Positions 27,119-35,337 are shown, numbered from the stretch's first letter. The stretch is 64,000 nt of DNA from CALKWS01 sp051020515 (GCF_051020515.1 NZ_CP194857.1:4092001-4156000); one strand, 5' to 3'. A program made the numbers and translations. The notes: generated by a model not told the origin, from the sequence alone.

Positions 27119-27979
27119 GTGGTTGATGTCGATGCGGTCTGGTCGGCGCTTGCGCATCCGGCCCGGCGCCACGTGATGCAGGTGCTCCGCGAGGGCCCGC
27201 AGCCCACAGGCGTGCTGCACGCCGCGCTCGAGGACCACGGGCAGTCGCCCAGCCGCTTCGCCACCCAACGACACTTGCGGGTGTTGCGCGAGGCTGACCT
27301 GGTCCTGGTGACCCAGCGTGGCCGGGAACGGATCAACGCACTCAACGGCTCCGCGCTGCACCAGGCCACCATCGGCTGGCTGCCCGGACCGGACCGGGCG
27401 ATGGCCACCTCCTTGGACCGATTGCGATTCAGTGCCGAACGGATTGACCGAACCCGACGAGAGGACCCTCCCATGACCGCTGTCAACAGCCTGCATGTGG
27501 TGCAGGCCATCACGATCGCCGCACCAGCACAGCGGGTCTGGTCGGCGCTGGTCGATGAACCCAGCCAGTGGTGGGGCAGCCCGTATCTGCTCATCGAGGA
27601 CCCCAAGCCCCACTTGTCCATCGACGCCCGGCTCGGCGGACAGGTCCAGGAAGTGGCCGGTGAGCACCAGGCCTCCTGGGGCACCATCTCCGAACTCGAA
27701 CCCGCTCACCTCCTGGCCTGGACCGGCGCGATGGGCATGGGCGGGGCGACCACCGGCAAGGTGGAGTACCGCCTGGCACGCGGGGGCGAGGGCACCCGCG
27801 TCACCGTGACCCACGACGCGATCGGCACGTTCGGTCAGGGCGCCATCGACAGCTATGACTACGGGTGGGCGGACTTGCAGGCACGGCTGGCGATGTGGGT
27901 CCAGGACGGAACCGCGTTCGGCGTGGCTGGGTCGAACACCACTCCGGCCTTCACCTTCGAGCCGACAGCGCGGGACTAG
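27119..27979 (+). CDS. ArsR-type HTH regulator fused to SRPBCC (AHSA1-like) domain
   Basis: A 286-residue two-domain protein. Residues about 1-90 form an ArsR-like winged helix (VWSALAHPARRHVMQVLREG, FATQRHLRVLREADLVLV). After a linker ending in DRTRREDPPM, residues about 118-280 form an SRPBCC domain (ITIAAPAQRVWSALVDEPSQWW, YDYGWADLQARLAMWV). Elsewhere in the window (4404-5410) the same two domains are separate overlapping genes, so this is a natural fusion. The GTG start is chosen for GGGAGG 5 bases upstream. The stop TAG is made of the TA target duplication and the first G of the IS element that follows. An internal ATG at 27473 could yield the SRPBCC domain alone. Confidence 0.85.
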   Translation: MVDVDAVWSALAHPARRHVMQVLREGPQPTGVLHAALEDHGQSPSRFATQRHLRVLREADLVLVTQRGRERINALNGSALHQATIGWLPGPDRAMATSLDRLRFSAERIDRTRREDPPMTAVNSLHVVQAITIAAPAQRVWSALVDEPSQWWGSPYLLIEDPKPHLSIDARLGGQVQEVAGEHQASWGTISELEPAHLLAWTGAMGMGGATTGKVEYRLARGGEGTRVTVTHDAIGTFGQGAIDSYDYGWADLQARLAMWVQDGTAFGVAGSNTTPAFTFEPTARD

Positions 27980-27993
27980 GGCGTGTCTGCTAA
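27979..27993 (+). repeat. IS5-family terminal inverted repeat (left)
   Basis: GGGCGTGTCTGCTAA matches the right end in 14 of 15 positions. It begins directly after the TA target duplication and overlaps the transposase stop codon. Confidence 0.85.
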
Positions 27994-28912
27994 TGCTTGG
28001 CTCGGTAGGTCAGGATGGTCATCCCGAGTAGCACGCCGCCGAGGTAGGTCACGGCGTACTTGTCGTATCTGGTGGCCAGTGCTCGCCACTGTTTGAGCCG
28101 GTTGAAGGCTCTCTCGATGGTGTTGCGCAGGCCGTAGAGTTCGGCGTCGAATCCTGGGGGCCGTCCGCCCTTGGTGCCCTTGGTCTTGCGGCGGGTGATC
28201 TGGTCGGAGCGCTCGGGGATGATGTGCTTGATCCGTTTGCCTCGCAGAAACTCCCGGGTGCTGGGGTGGGAGTAGGCCTTGTCGGCCAGCAGATGCCCAT
28301 TCATCTGCCCGCCAGCCTGGCCCAGGGCCTCAATCAGCGGGGCCAGCATCGGGTTGTCTCCGGCCTGTCCGGCGCTGAGCATGGCCAGCACCGGGGTGCA
28401 GCTGGCATCGGCCAGGGCGTGGATCTTGGTGGTCAGCCCACCGCGGGAGCGTCCCAGGGCGTGATCAGGCGGCTCCCCGGGCACGAGGCGAGAATTCTTG
28501 TGTGTTCGAATCTGCCCCCTGTGTGTGATCCACCCTCCTCGGCAACCGAGTCCCGGCGGGCGCCAGCGGCGTGCTGATGGGCCCGCACACTGGTGGCATC
28601 GATGGACAAGACTTGGGCGACCTGCTCGGCATCCAGCCCGGTGTGGGCACCGACGGCGGCCAGCATCCGCTCATAGGTGCCATCGACCGACCAGAGCCGG
28701 TGGCGTTGCCACACCGACTGGAACGGCCCGAAGCATGCCGGCAGATCCCGCCACGGCGAACCGGCACGAAACCGCCAGATGATCCCTTCCAACATCAGGC
28801 GGTGATCGTTCCACGGCCGGCCCCTGCGGCCGGCATCCTGGGGCATCACCGTGGCCAGGATCTCCCACAATTCATCACTGATCTCACCATCACGAACCAT
28901 GACTCCCACCAT
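27990..28912 (-). CDS. IS5-family transposase, two frames joined by a probable -1 frameshift
   Basis: DDE transposase. Frame A (28433-28912) carries the N-terminal domain (ISDELWEILATVMP, WRDLPACFGPFQSVWQRH) and the first catalytic Asp in LSIDATSVRAH. Frame B (27990-28484) carries the second Asp (LLADKAYSHPS) and the Glu (TIERAFNRLKQWRALATRYD). The frames overlap by about 50 bases and are related by -1, the arrangement of IS427-group elements that use programmed frameshifting. The minus-strand heptamer CCCGGGG (28475-28481) fits X XXY YYZ in frame A. Given other indels in this window a sequence error cannot be excluded. Confidence 0.83.
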
Positions 28913-28934
28913 GGTTCACTCACACCGCGAATCT

Positions 28935-28949
28935 TTGGCAGACACGCCC
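28935..28949 (-). repeat. IS5-family terminal inverted repeat (right)
   Basis: On the minus strand this reads GGGCGTGTCTGCCAA, matching the left end in 14 of 15 positions. It is 22 bases upstream of the transposase start and followed by TA. Confidence 0.85.
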
Positions 28950-28991
28950 TAGACGCACCCGGGTTGAGCAAGCCCGCAGTTGCGGCGGATC

Positions 28992-29378
28992 TCAGGGTGC
29001 GGAACCGGGCGACGCCGCACCGGCGTAGGTGGAGCAGGACGGGCAGCGGGTCACCAGGTCATGCCGGCAGGCAAGGACATGGGCAAGGAAACGTTCCGCA
29101 CCGGCCAGGCGAGACCGTTGGGCCTGGATCGCGCGCACCTGCTGCGCGATCACGGCGTTCCGGCCAGGCTCGTCACGGTGCAGGACCAGGCGGATGTCCG
29201 CCAGGGACATACCCACGCCTTGACAGGCTTGCAGGATGCGGAGCCGGTGCAGATGCTCCTCGCTGTAGTCGCGGTGGCCGGTACCGGTGCGGTCCGGTAC
29301 CACCACGCCGGCGTCCTCCCAGTGCCGGAGCACATGTGTGGCCACACCGAGGCGTCGCGCGGCCTGCCCGATCCTCAT
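28992..29378 (-). CDS. MerR-family transcriptional regulator
   Basis: A 128-residue MerR-type regulator. The N-terminal winged helix is RIGQAARRLGVATHVLRHWE, followed by the wing RDYSEEHLHRLRIL and a long dimerisation helix (about 75-105). The C-terminus has cysteines (LACRHDLVTRCPSCST) that could form a sensor site, reminiscent of SoxR, although the spacing differs from the SoxR CX2CXCX5C motif. The ATG at 29378 is preferred over a GTG at 29384. It is divergent from the hydrolase gene, whose promoter has MerR-type geometry, so it very likely controls that gene. Confidence 0.87.
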   Translation of the reverse strand: MRIGQAARRLGVATHVLRHWEDAGVVVPDRTGTGHRDYSEEHLHRLRILQACQGVGMSLADIRLVLHRDEPGRNAVIAQQVRAIQAQRSRLAGAERFLAHVLACRHDLVTRCPSCSTYAGAASPGSAP

Positions 29379-29395
29379 AGACACCAGTATGACAG

Positions 29396-29426
29396 TTGAC
29401 TTCAGGTCAACCTGAGCTTCTAGCGT
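29396..29426 (+). promoter_or_regulatory. MerR-type promoter/operator of the alpha/beta hydrolase gene
   Basis: -35 TTGACT (29396-29401) and -10 TAGCGT (29421-29426) are separated by 19 bases, the over-long spacer typical of MerR-controlled promoters. The spacer holds the imperfect dyad TTCAGGTCAACCTGAG (29401-29416), similar in layout to SoxR/MerR operators. The ATG follows 8 bases after the -10, so the message should be leaderless or nearly so. Confidence 0.7.
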
Positions 29427-29434
29427 TCCTGTCT

Positions 29435-30427
29435 ATGGACTCGACCCGCGACGCACTCCCGCATCCACACCCCCTCGTGATAGGTGGCGAGACGGTGATG
29501 ACGTACACGATGGGGGCCGACCGCGACGACGCGCGCGGGGACGTCGTCTTCTGTCACGGGACGCCGTGGTCGGCACAGGTATGGGCGAGCACCGCCCACC
29601 ACCTGAGCGCGGGGTACCGGGTCTTCCTGTGGGACATGCCCGGCTACGGAGCCTCGCCGAAGGTCGGTGACGTCCCTGTCGACCTGCCCGAACAGACATC
29701 CCGGTTCGCGCAGTTGCTGGATGCCTGGCGCGTGGAGCGGCCATATGTCGTCGCGCATGACATCGGGGGCGCGGTCGCCCTGGGCGCGCATCTGCTGCAC
29801 CAACGGGAGTTCAGCGGCTTGTACCTGTGGGACGTCGTCGTGCTCGACCCGTGGGGGTCGCCGTTCTTCGAACTGGTCGCGGGGCATCCGGACGTCTTCG
29901 CTGCGCTGCCGGCGGACCTGCATTCGGCGTTGTTGAAGGCGTACATCACCGGAGCCACTCACCACCTGGACTCCACCTGGCTGGCCACGCTGAGCGATCC
30001 GTGGCTCGGTACCGAGGGGCAGCGAGCCTTCTATCGACAGATCGCCGCGCTACGCACCGAGCACACCTTCCCGATCGTCGAACGTCTGGACCGGGTGCGC
30101 TGCCCCGTGGCGATCGGCTGGGGGCAGCAGGATCCGTGGATCGCCGTCGAGCACGCCACCCGATTGCAGGAGTTGCTACCGGGCACCCCGCCCCTTGCCC
30201 TGGTGGACGGGGTCGGTCACCTCACCCCGGTGGAGGCGCCGGCGACGGTCAACTCGGCCCTAGCCGCCTGGCTCGCCACGGTTCCTCACTCCGACTCGGG
30301 TACTGCGCAGACTCCGTCGACGCAAACCCCGGCCTCGGGATCCCCGACATTGATCAGTCCGGAACGTGGGGCCGTGAGGTCTACGGCGGGCCGGGCAGCG
30401 GTGCCCGCGGTTGGCGAGGGGGCCTGA
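29435..30427 (+). CDS. Alpha/beta hydrolase (epoxide hydrolase / haloalkane dehalogenase-like)
   Basis: A 330-residue alpha/beta hydrolase. The oxyanion segment is VVFCHGTPWSAQVW, and the nucleophile elbow is VVAHDIGGAVALG with Asp rather than Ser as nucleophile. The acid is probably in GWGQQDPWIAVEH and the His in VDGVGHLTPVEAP. An Asp nucleophile points to epoxide hydrolase or dehalogenase chemistry; substrate unknown. The last about 45 residues after the fold are low-complexity Ser/Thr/Pro. Start is the ATG at 29435 from its leaderless MerR-type promoter. It converges on the DsbA-family gene with 19 bases between. Confidence 0.85.
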   Translation: MDSTRDALPHPHPLVIGGETVMTYTMGADRDDARGDVVFCHGTPWSAQVWASTAHHLSAGYRVFLWDMPGYGASPKVGDVPVDLPEQTSRFAQLLDAWRVERPYVVAHDIGGAVALGAHLLHQREFSGLYLWDVVVLDPWGSPFFELVAGHPDVFAALPADLHSALLKAYITGATHHLDSTWLATLSDPWLGTEGQRAFYRQIAALRTEHTFPIVERLDRVRCPVAIGWGQQDPWIAVEHATRLQELLPGTPPLALVDGVGHLTPVEAPATVNSALAAWLATVPHSDSGTAQTPSTQTPASGSPTLISPERGAVRSTAGRAAVPAVGEGA

Positions 30428-30446
30428 TCGTCGCGGCGGGTTCCGG

Positions 30447-31108
30447 TCATGCCGGAGTTCCGGCACGCTCGGAGCGCACCTGCTCCAGCGCCTGGGTGAA
30501 GACTCGGGCTTCTGGGCTCCCGAGATGCCGTAGCGCCCGTCGACGACGAAGAAGGGCACGCCTTGAATGCCGTAGGCGCGGGCCTGGGCGATGTCGGCGT
30601 CCACGGCCCCGGTATAGGTGCCCGCCTCCAGGGCCGCGAGCATCTCCTCACGGTCCAGTCCGACGTCGGCGCCGAGGTCCGCCAGTTCGTCGGCACGGCC
30701 CACGTGCCGGCCCTGCTCGAAGTAGGCGGCGAACAACCGCTCGACCAGATCCAGTTGCCTGCCGTGGGCCTTGGCGTAGTGCAACGCCTGGTGGGCCAGC
30801 AGCGTCTTGGTGTGCTGGACCGAGTCGAAGTCGTAGTCCAGGCCGACGTCGGCCGCGACGGCGGTGACCTGCCGGAGCATCTGCTCGACCTGGGTGACGT
30901 CCATACCCTTGTGCGAGGCGAGGAAGTCGGCCTCGCTGCCCTCGAAGTCCACCGGGGTATCGGGGGCGAGTTCGAAGGAGTGGTAAGTGATCTCGACGTC
31001 GTCGGCGCCGTCGAAGGCGGCCAGTCCTGCCTCGAACTTGCGCTTGCCGATGAAGCACCACGGGCAGGCGATGTCGGACCAGATGTTCACAGCGATCGGA
31101 GTACTCAC
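30447..31108 (-). CDS. DsbA-family oxidoreductase (FrnE-like), frameshifted near the C-terminus
   Basis: A thioredoxin-fold disulfide oxidoreductase, probably cytoplasmic (no signal peptide). The active site ACPWCFIGKRKFE is at about residues 14-26, and the cis-Pro loop is GIQGVPFFVVDGRYGISGAQ. After GAQKPE the frame breaks: one G is missing near 30503 on the minus strand. Restored, it reads EVFTQALEQVRSERAGTPA and stops at 30447, a 220-residue protein, normal for the FrnE group. Without correction the frame runs on to 30260 into the hydrolase gene, giving an implausible Arg-rich tail. Confidence 0.87.
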
Positions 31109-31159
31109 ACGTGAGGTAACCGCCTGCCGTCAGGTTCCATTCCCCCGGGTCGGCATGCC

Positions 31160-32186
31160 TCAGCCCGTCACGGCACGCAGGCGCGGGGCCAGGTCACGTT
31201 CGAACAACTCCAGGAATCGGCGTTGGTCGTGCCCCGGTGCGTGGAAGACGAGGTGGTTGAAGCCCATTCGGTGGTACTCCAGCACCTTGCTCGCCGCCTC
31301 GTCGGGGTCGGAGGCCACGATCCAGCGCTCGGCGATCTGCTCGATCGGCAGGGCGTCGGCTGCCCGCTCCATCTCGATCGGATCGTTGATTGAGTGCTTC
31401 TGTTCCGCACTCAGCGACAACGGTGACCAGAACCGGCAGTTCTCCAGCGCGGCGTCGTGATCGGTGTCGTAGGAGACCTTGATCTCGATCATCCGGTCGA
31501 TACCCTCCCGCGTCACGCTCCGCCTTGGCTGCCCCTTCGTCGACCGCCGGCAGCAGCTTCTCGGTGTACAGCTCTGCACCCTTACCGGAGGTGCAGATGA
31601 ACCCGTCACCGGCCCGCCCCCCGTACCGGGCCACCATCGGCCCGCCCGCGGCGATGTAGACCGGCACGCCGCCCTCGGGGACGTCGTAGATGCTGGCGTC
31701 GTGGGTGGAGTAGTAGTCCCCGTTGAAACTCACTCGCTCACCGGTCCACAACTCGCGCATCAACCGGACCGCCTCGCGCAGCCGGGCAAAACGTTCCTTG
31801 AACTCGGGCCAGTGCTGGTCCCCGGGACCGTCCCACCCGGTGGCGATCTCGTTCAGCGCCTCGCCGGTACCCACTCCCAGGATCACCCGGCCCGGGTAGA
31901 GGCACCCCACCGTGGCGAATGACTGGGCGATCACGGCAGGGTTATACCGGAACGTCGGGGTCATCACCGAGGTGCCGATCTGCACCGAGGAGGTCCGCTC
32001 CCCCACCGCGGCCATCCAGGCCAGCGAGGCCGGCGCGTGTCCACCCTCATGGCGCCAGGGCTGGAAGTGATCGGAGACGAACACCGACTCCATGCCGTGT
32101 CCCTCGGCGGCGACGGCGATCTCCACCAACTCGCGCGGATCGAATTGTTCGGCAGAAGCCTTGTAACCGAGTTTCAGGGGCAGCAT
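31160..32186 (-). CDS. fgd: F420-dependent glucose-6-phosphate dehydrogenase (frameshifted)
   Basis: Oxidises glucose 6-phosphate and reduces F420, the main source of F420H2 in mycobacteria. The protein closely follows mycobacterial Fgd1: LKLGYKASAEQFDPRELVE, SDHFQPWRHEGGHAP, GTSVMTPTFRYNPAVIAQSF, GTGEALNEIATGW and, after the break, SLSAEQKHSINDPIEMERA and FHAPGHDQRRFLELF. One extra G lies in the minus-strand GGG run at 31507-31509; removing it reads ERDAEGIDRMIEIKVSY and gives 341 aa (Fgd1 is about 336). ATG at 32186 follows AAGGA. It is the reductive partner expected for the F420 genes at 12950-19858. Confidence 0.92.
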
Positions 32187-32234
32187 CACGGGGTCCTTCG
32201 GGTCGGGAGTGTGCGGGTGCGGGTATCGCGTCGG

Positions 32235-32549
32235 TCAGGGCCGCGCGCCGGCGATGTCCTCGTGGTGGCGGATCACCTCGGCCACGATGAAATTGAGGAA
32301 CTTCTCGGCGAACACCGGGTCCAGCCCGGCATCCTCGGCGAGCGCGCGCAAGCGGGCGATCTGGCGTTCCTCCCGCGCCGGATCCGAGGGCGGCAGTCCC
32401 AGCTCGGCCTTGAGTCGGCCCACGCTCTGGGTGCACTTGAACCGTTCGGCGAGCAGGTGCACCAGTGCGGCGTCGATGTTGTCGATGCTGCCCCGCAGGC
32501 TGAGGAGTTCGGAAGGAATGCCGGCTCCGCCGTCAGGTGAGGAACTCAT
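32235..32549 (-). CDS. Chorismate mutase (AroQ type)
   Basis: A 104-residue all-helical AroQ-class chorismate mutase, converting chorismate to prephenate for Phe/Tyr synthesis. Characteristic residues are in LRGSIDNIDAALVHLLAERF (helix 1 Arg, Asp), TQSVGRLKAELGLPPSDPAR (Lys, Asp, Arg) and the C-terminal helix FLNFIVAEVIRHHED. No signal peptide, so this is the cytoplasmic form. TACGAT lies 6 bases before the ATG, indicating a leaderless transcript divergent from the peptidase gene. Confidence 0.88.
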   Translation of the reverse strand: MSSSPDGGAGIPSELLSLRGSIDNIDAALVHLLAERFKCTQSVGRLKAELGLPPSDPAREERQIARLRALAEDAGLDPVFAEKFLNFIVAEVIRHHEDIAGARP

Positions 32550-32612
32550 CGTCTCATCGTATGCGCACCGGCCCCCTCGGTCGCACCGGCGGACGTGGCA
32601 GAGTCAGGTGTC

Positions 32613-33691
32613 ATGACGGCGATGACGATCCACACCCACCGCACCGCGACCATCAATCCGGCCGAGCGCGGCCGGGAGTACGGAAGCACATGGTCGAGGC
32701 AGATCCGCGCTGCGGTGGGCGAGTACCGCCAGCACTTCAGGACCGTCGGTATCGATGCCGACACGGTCCGCCGGGTCAGTGAGTCGGCGGGCGAGGGTAT
32801 CCGGGCCGGGATGCCGGATCTGTCGGAGGAGATCGAGCAGATCGCCGCCGGCGCCGACCTGCCGCCCTGGCAGGTCATGATGCTCAATGCGCGCACCGAG
32901 ATCCTGGCCCTGGCCCCACCTGCGCAGGAGTGCTCGGCCACCGTGTTCTGGCCCAGCGGCGGTATCCCGCACACCATGCAGACATGGGACTGGCGGCCGG
33001 GTCTGCGACGGAGTCGTTGGTGTCGGCCTTTCCGACCGCCGAGGCGAGTTCCCAGGTGGTGACCTTCGCCGAGTTCGGGCAGGTCGGCAAGATCGGAGTG
33101 AACAGTCACGGCCTGGGACTACATTTCAACATCCTGCGCCACCGCAGCGACGGGTCCCGGATCGGGACCCCGGTGCACGTGGCGGCACGGCACATCCTGG
33201 AGGTCGCGACCACCGTCTCCGAGGCCGTCGAGGTAGCCCGCTCGTTGACCTTCGGCGCCTCCAGCGTGTTCACCCTTGCGTCCCGCAGCGGGCACCTGCG
33301 AGCGGCCTGTGTGGAGGTGACACCGGTGGGAGTCGGGGTCGTCGAGGGCGGCGAAGGGGCGGCGTTGAACCACACCAACCACTTCCTGGACCCCGAACTG
33401 GCGTCCGGAGCGCAGCCCGCTGCATCCGGGAGCACCTCCGGGCGCCGGCTGGAGTACCTGGACGGGCAGTCGCAAGCACTCTCGATCGCCGATCCGTTAC
33501 AGCGGATCGCGGCACTGCGCCGCGCGCCGGAGGTGGCCATCTGTGTGCGCCGCAGCCCGGGGGTGCCCGCACATGAGGACAGCGTCACCAAGGCGACGAT
33601 CGCCCTGGATCTGGTCACCCCAGCCCTGGGTATCCACAGCGGGGGCCCCCGAGACGTTCAGCCCGACACCTGGCGGACCATCACCGTGTGA
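32613..33691 (+). CDS. C45-family peptidase / acyl-CoA:6-APA acyltransferase-like protein (frameshifted)
   Basis: An Ntn-hydrolase of the C45 family, which are autoprocessed proteins with an N-terminal Cys nucleophile. The nucleophile region is PAQECSATVFW (about residue 108), followed by PHTMQTWDW. Downstream conserved segments are TFAEFGQVGKIGVNSHGLGL and LNHTNHFLDPE. The frame breaks at about 33001: one more G in CCGGGTCTG gives WDWRPGSATESLVSAF and a 359-residue protein, as expected. Physiological substrate unknown; relatives cleave amides or transfer acyl groups. The 3' end overlaps that of the convergent eRF1-like gene by 11 bases. Confidence 0.8.
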
Positions 33692-34904
33692 GGCCACTGT
33701 GGGCCCCGGCGCCATCCCGCGAGCCGCTGGTCGCCCCGGCGTCCCGGCTCATCGTGTAGGTCGACTGGCCAGGTGTGGAGTCATCGTCCCAACGCAGCAG
33801 GGCTGCGACGTCGTCAGGCACGTCCAGGGCGGCCTCATCCACCAGGGTGATCCCGGCATCGGTGGCCGCGACCAGTCGGCCCAGGGCCACCGAGGCGGTG
33901 ACCTGTTGGGGCTGGTCCGCGCCGAGTCCGCGAACCTCCTCCTCGTTCATCCCGGCCTGGACCGCCTCGGGCCCGATCCACGCCGTGGTGGTGCGCAGCG
34001 CCGAATCAGTGTGCAGCACCGTCTCGGCCAGCAGGACCTCCTCGACCTGGCCTCGGCGCAGCGCATCGAGCACGTCGTCCACACCGGCCACGGCGGCACC
34101 GTCCCGGCCTGCCTGTTCCTTGAAGCGCTCCAGGACCTGCTCCCTGCGCCGCATCCGGTACTGGTGGAAGACTCCGGCGATCTCCTCGGTGAATGCGCCC
34201 TCGTGCACCCCGTCTGCTCTGGAACCGGATTCGAGCACGTGCGTGATTCCGGCGACCTGTTCGGTGGCGGCCTCACGCAGGAGCGCCACCATCCGGAGTT
34301 CACCGGTCAGCAGCACCAGTTCGGGCTGTTTGCTGCGCACGTAGCGCTCGATCTCCTCCGCGATCTGCGTGGCATTGCGCTCGAAGGAGTCCTCCGCGCG
34401 GGAGTGGATGCGGCGATGTGCCAGGCCGCCTTCGCGGTTCTTGGTCAGCTCGTCCTGGTCCCCGGTAACGGTGCGCTCGGCGGAGCGGTCCGCGGCCGTG
34501 GAGGTGTCCAGGGTGCTCAGGTCGGCGCCGGAGCGGTCCACCTCCACCAGGACCGCCCGCACGGTGTCATCGGCCTGCCACGCCAGCGAGAGCACATCCA
34601 CACCGCGGCCCAGTACCGCTGAGTCCGTTGCGGGCGGCTCGGAGAGCAGGCGGTCGATCTGCACGCCCTCGGTGGTGGCGACCAGGATGCGCCCATGGGT
34701 CCCGGAGGCGCCGGTGTTCTCCCGGACTCGCTCGGCCAGGACCTCCAGCAACTCCGCACTCGCACCCTGCTCGGACAACTGCGAGGACAGCGAGCGCCAG
34801 CGGGCGTCCATCTCCTCCTGCGCCTTCGGTCCGGTGCGGGTGGCGTCGAACACCACGGTCACCACGGCGGTATCGGTGGGCAGGTCCGGAAGTTGCAGTC
34901 GCAT
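33681..34904 (-). CDS. Bacterial eRF1-like protein (baeRF / Vms1-like, Rv2629 family; Balon-type candidate)
   Basis: A 407-residue protein related to archaeal/eukaryotic release factor eRF1 and mycobacterial Rv2629. Segments: an N-terminal domain (about 1-130) with VVTVVFDATRTGP and GRILVATTEGVQID, a central RNase H-like domain (HSRAEDSFERNATQIAEEIE, PELVLLTGELRMVALL) and a C-terminal domain (VEEVLLAETVLHTDSALRTT). No GGQ peptide-release motif is visible, as in the Balon/Rv2629 group, some members of which bind idle ribosomes as hibernation factors. That role is inference here. ATG at 34904 follows AGGAGGTTACCG, a strong ribosome site. Confidence 0.78.
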   Translation of the reverse strand: MRLQLPDLPTDTAVVTVVFDATRTGPKAQEEMDARWRSLSSQLSEQGASAELLEVLAERVRENTGASGTHGRILVATTEGVQIDRLLSEPPATDSAVLGRGVDVLSLAWQADDTVRAVLVEVDRSGADLSTLDTSTAADRSAERTVTGDQDELTKNREGGLAHRRIHSRAEDSFERNATQIAEEIERYVRSKQPELVLLTGELRMVALLREAATEQVAGITHVLESGSRADGVHEGAFTEEIAGVFHQYRMRRREQVLERFKEQAGRDGAAVAGVDDVLDALRRGQVEEVLLAETVLHTDSALRTTTAWIGPEAVQAGMNEEEVRGLGADQPQQVTASVALGRLVAATDAGITLVDEAALDVPDDVAALLRWDDDSTPGQSTYTMSRDAGATSGSRDGAGAHSGLTR

Positions 34905-34992
34905 CGGTAACCTCCTGCGTCTCGGGATAGGTCCGGTGCCAGTCAAACAACGCCTGCGCCGGCTCGCGACTCGAGAGGCCGCCGGTCTTCGA

Positions 34993-35337
34993 TCAGCGCA
35001 CGTGGTCGCGCCAGTCCGGCGGTACGGCACCGCGCGGACCGGGGGCGGGCTGCTCCGGTGGGCGATGCTGCGGCGGGGCCAGGTCCGGCCCGGTGATCCG
35101 CTGCTCGGTGCGATAGTCCCAGTACCAGGATTGGTGCGGCTCGAAGGACCGGATATAGCGATGCCCGGTCGACTCATAATGGGCGGTGGCGTGCCGGCTG
35201 GGTGAACTGTCGCAACAACCGATATGGCCGCACTGGGCGCACCGGCGCAGGTGCATCCACCACCCGCCGTCGGCGAGACACTCCGCGCAGGCGGTTCCGC
35301 TCGGGGGAACCGTCACATCGATCCCGGACTGGTCCAC
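34993..35337 (-). CDS. UBP-type zinc finger protein
   Basis: A 114-residue protein formed by one UBP-type (ZnF-UBP) zinc finger. Zinc ligands lie in GTACAECLADGGWWMHLRRC, QCGHIGCCDSSPSRHATAHY and STGHRYIRSFEPHQSWYWDY. In eukaryotes this finger binds the free C-terminus of ubiquitin; bacterial single-finger versions are common in actinobacteria and their ligand is not known. It ends about 90 bases before the eRF1-like gene on the same strand. The Pro-rich tail (LAPPQHRPPEQPAPGPRG) is probably disordered. Confidence 0.87.
   Translation of the reverse strand: MDQSGIDVTVPPSGTACAECLADGGWWMHLRRCAQCGHIGCCDSSPSRHATAHYESTGHRYIRSFEPHQSWYWDYRTEQRITGPDLAPPQHRPPEQPAPGPRGAVPPDWRDHVR

Larger units (their letters stand above)
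27979..28949 (-). mobile_element. IS5-family insertion sequence, complete, 971 bp
   Basis: A full element bounded by 15-bp terminal inverted repeats with one mismatch: GGGCGTGTCTGCTAA at 27979-27993 and the complement of GGGCGTGTCTGCCAA at 28935-28949. TA dinucleotides flank it on both sides (27977-27978 and 28950-28951), consistent with a TA target duplication inside a CTAG-like site, as used by IS5 relatives. It encodes one DDE transposase split over two overlapping frames. Rejoining the flanks gives GAC TAG ACG, so the insertion sits within the stop codon of the preceding gene. Intact ends suggest recent transposition. Confidence 0.87.

Noticed and set aside
27975..28953. Four-base CTAG target duplication for the IS element
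   Set aside because: Only TA is present in full on both sides (cTA left, TAg right); CTAG is just the composite target context.
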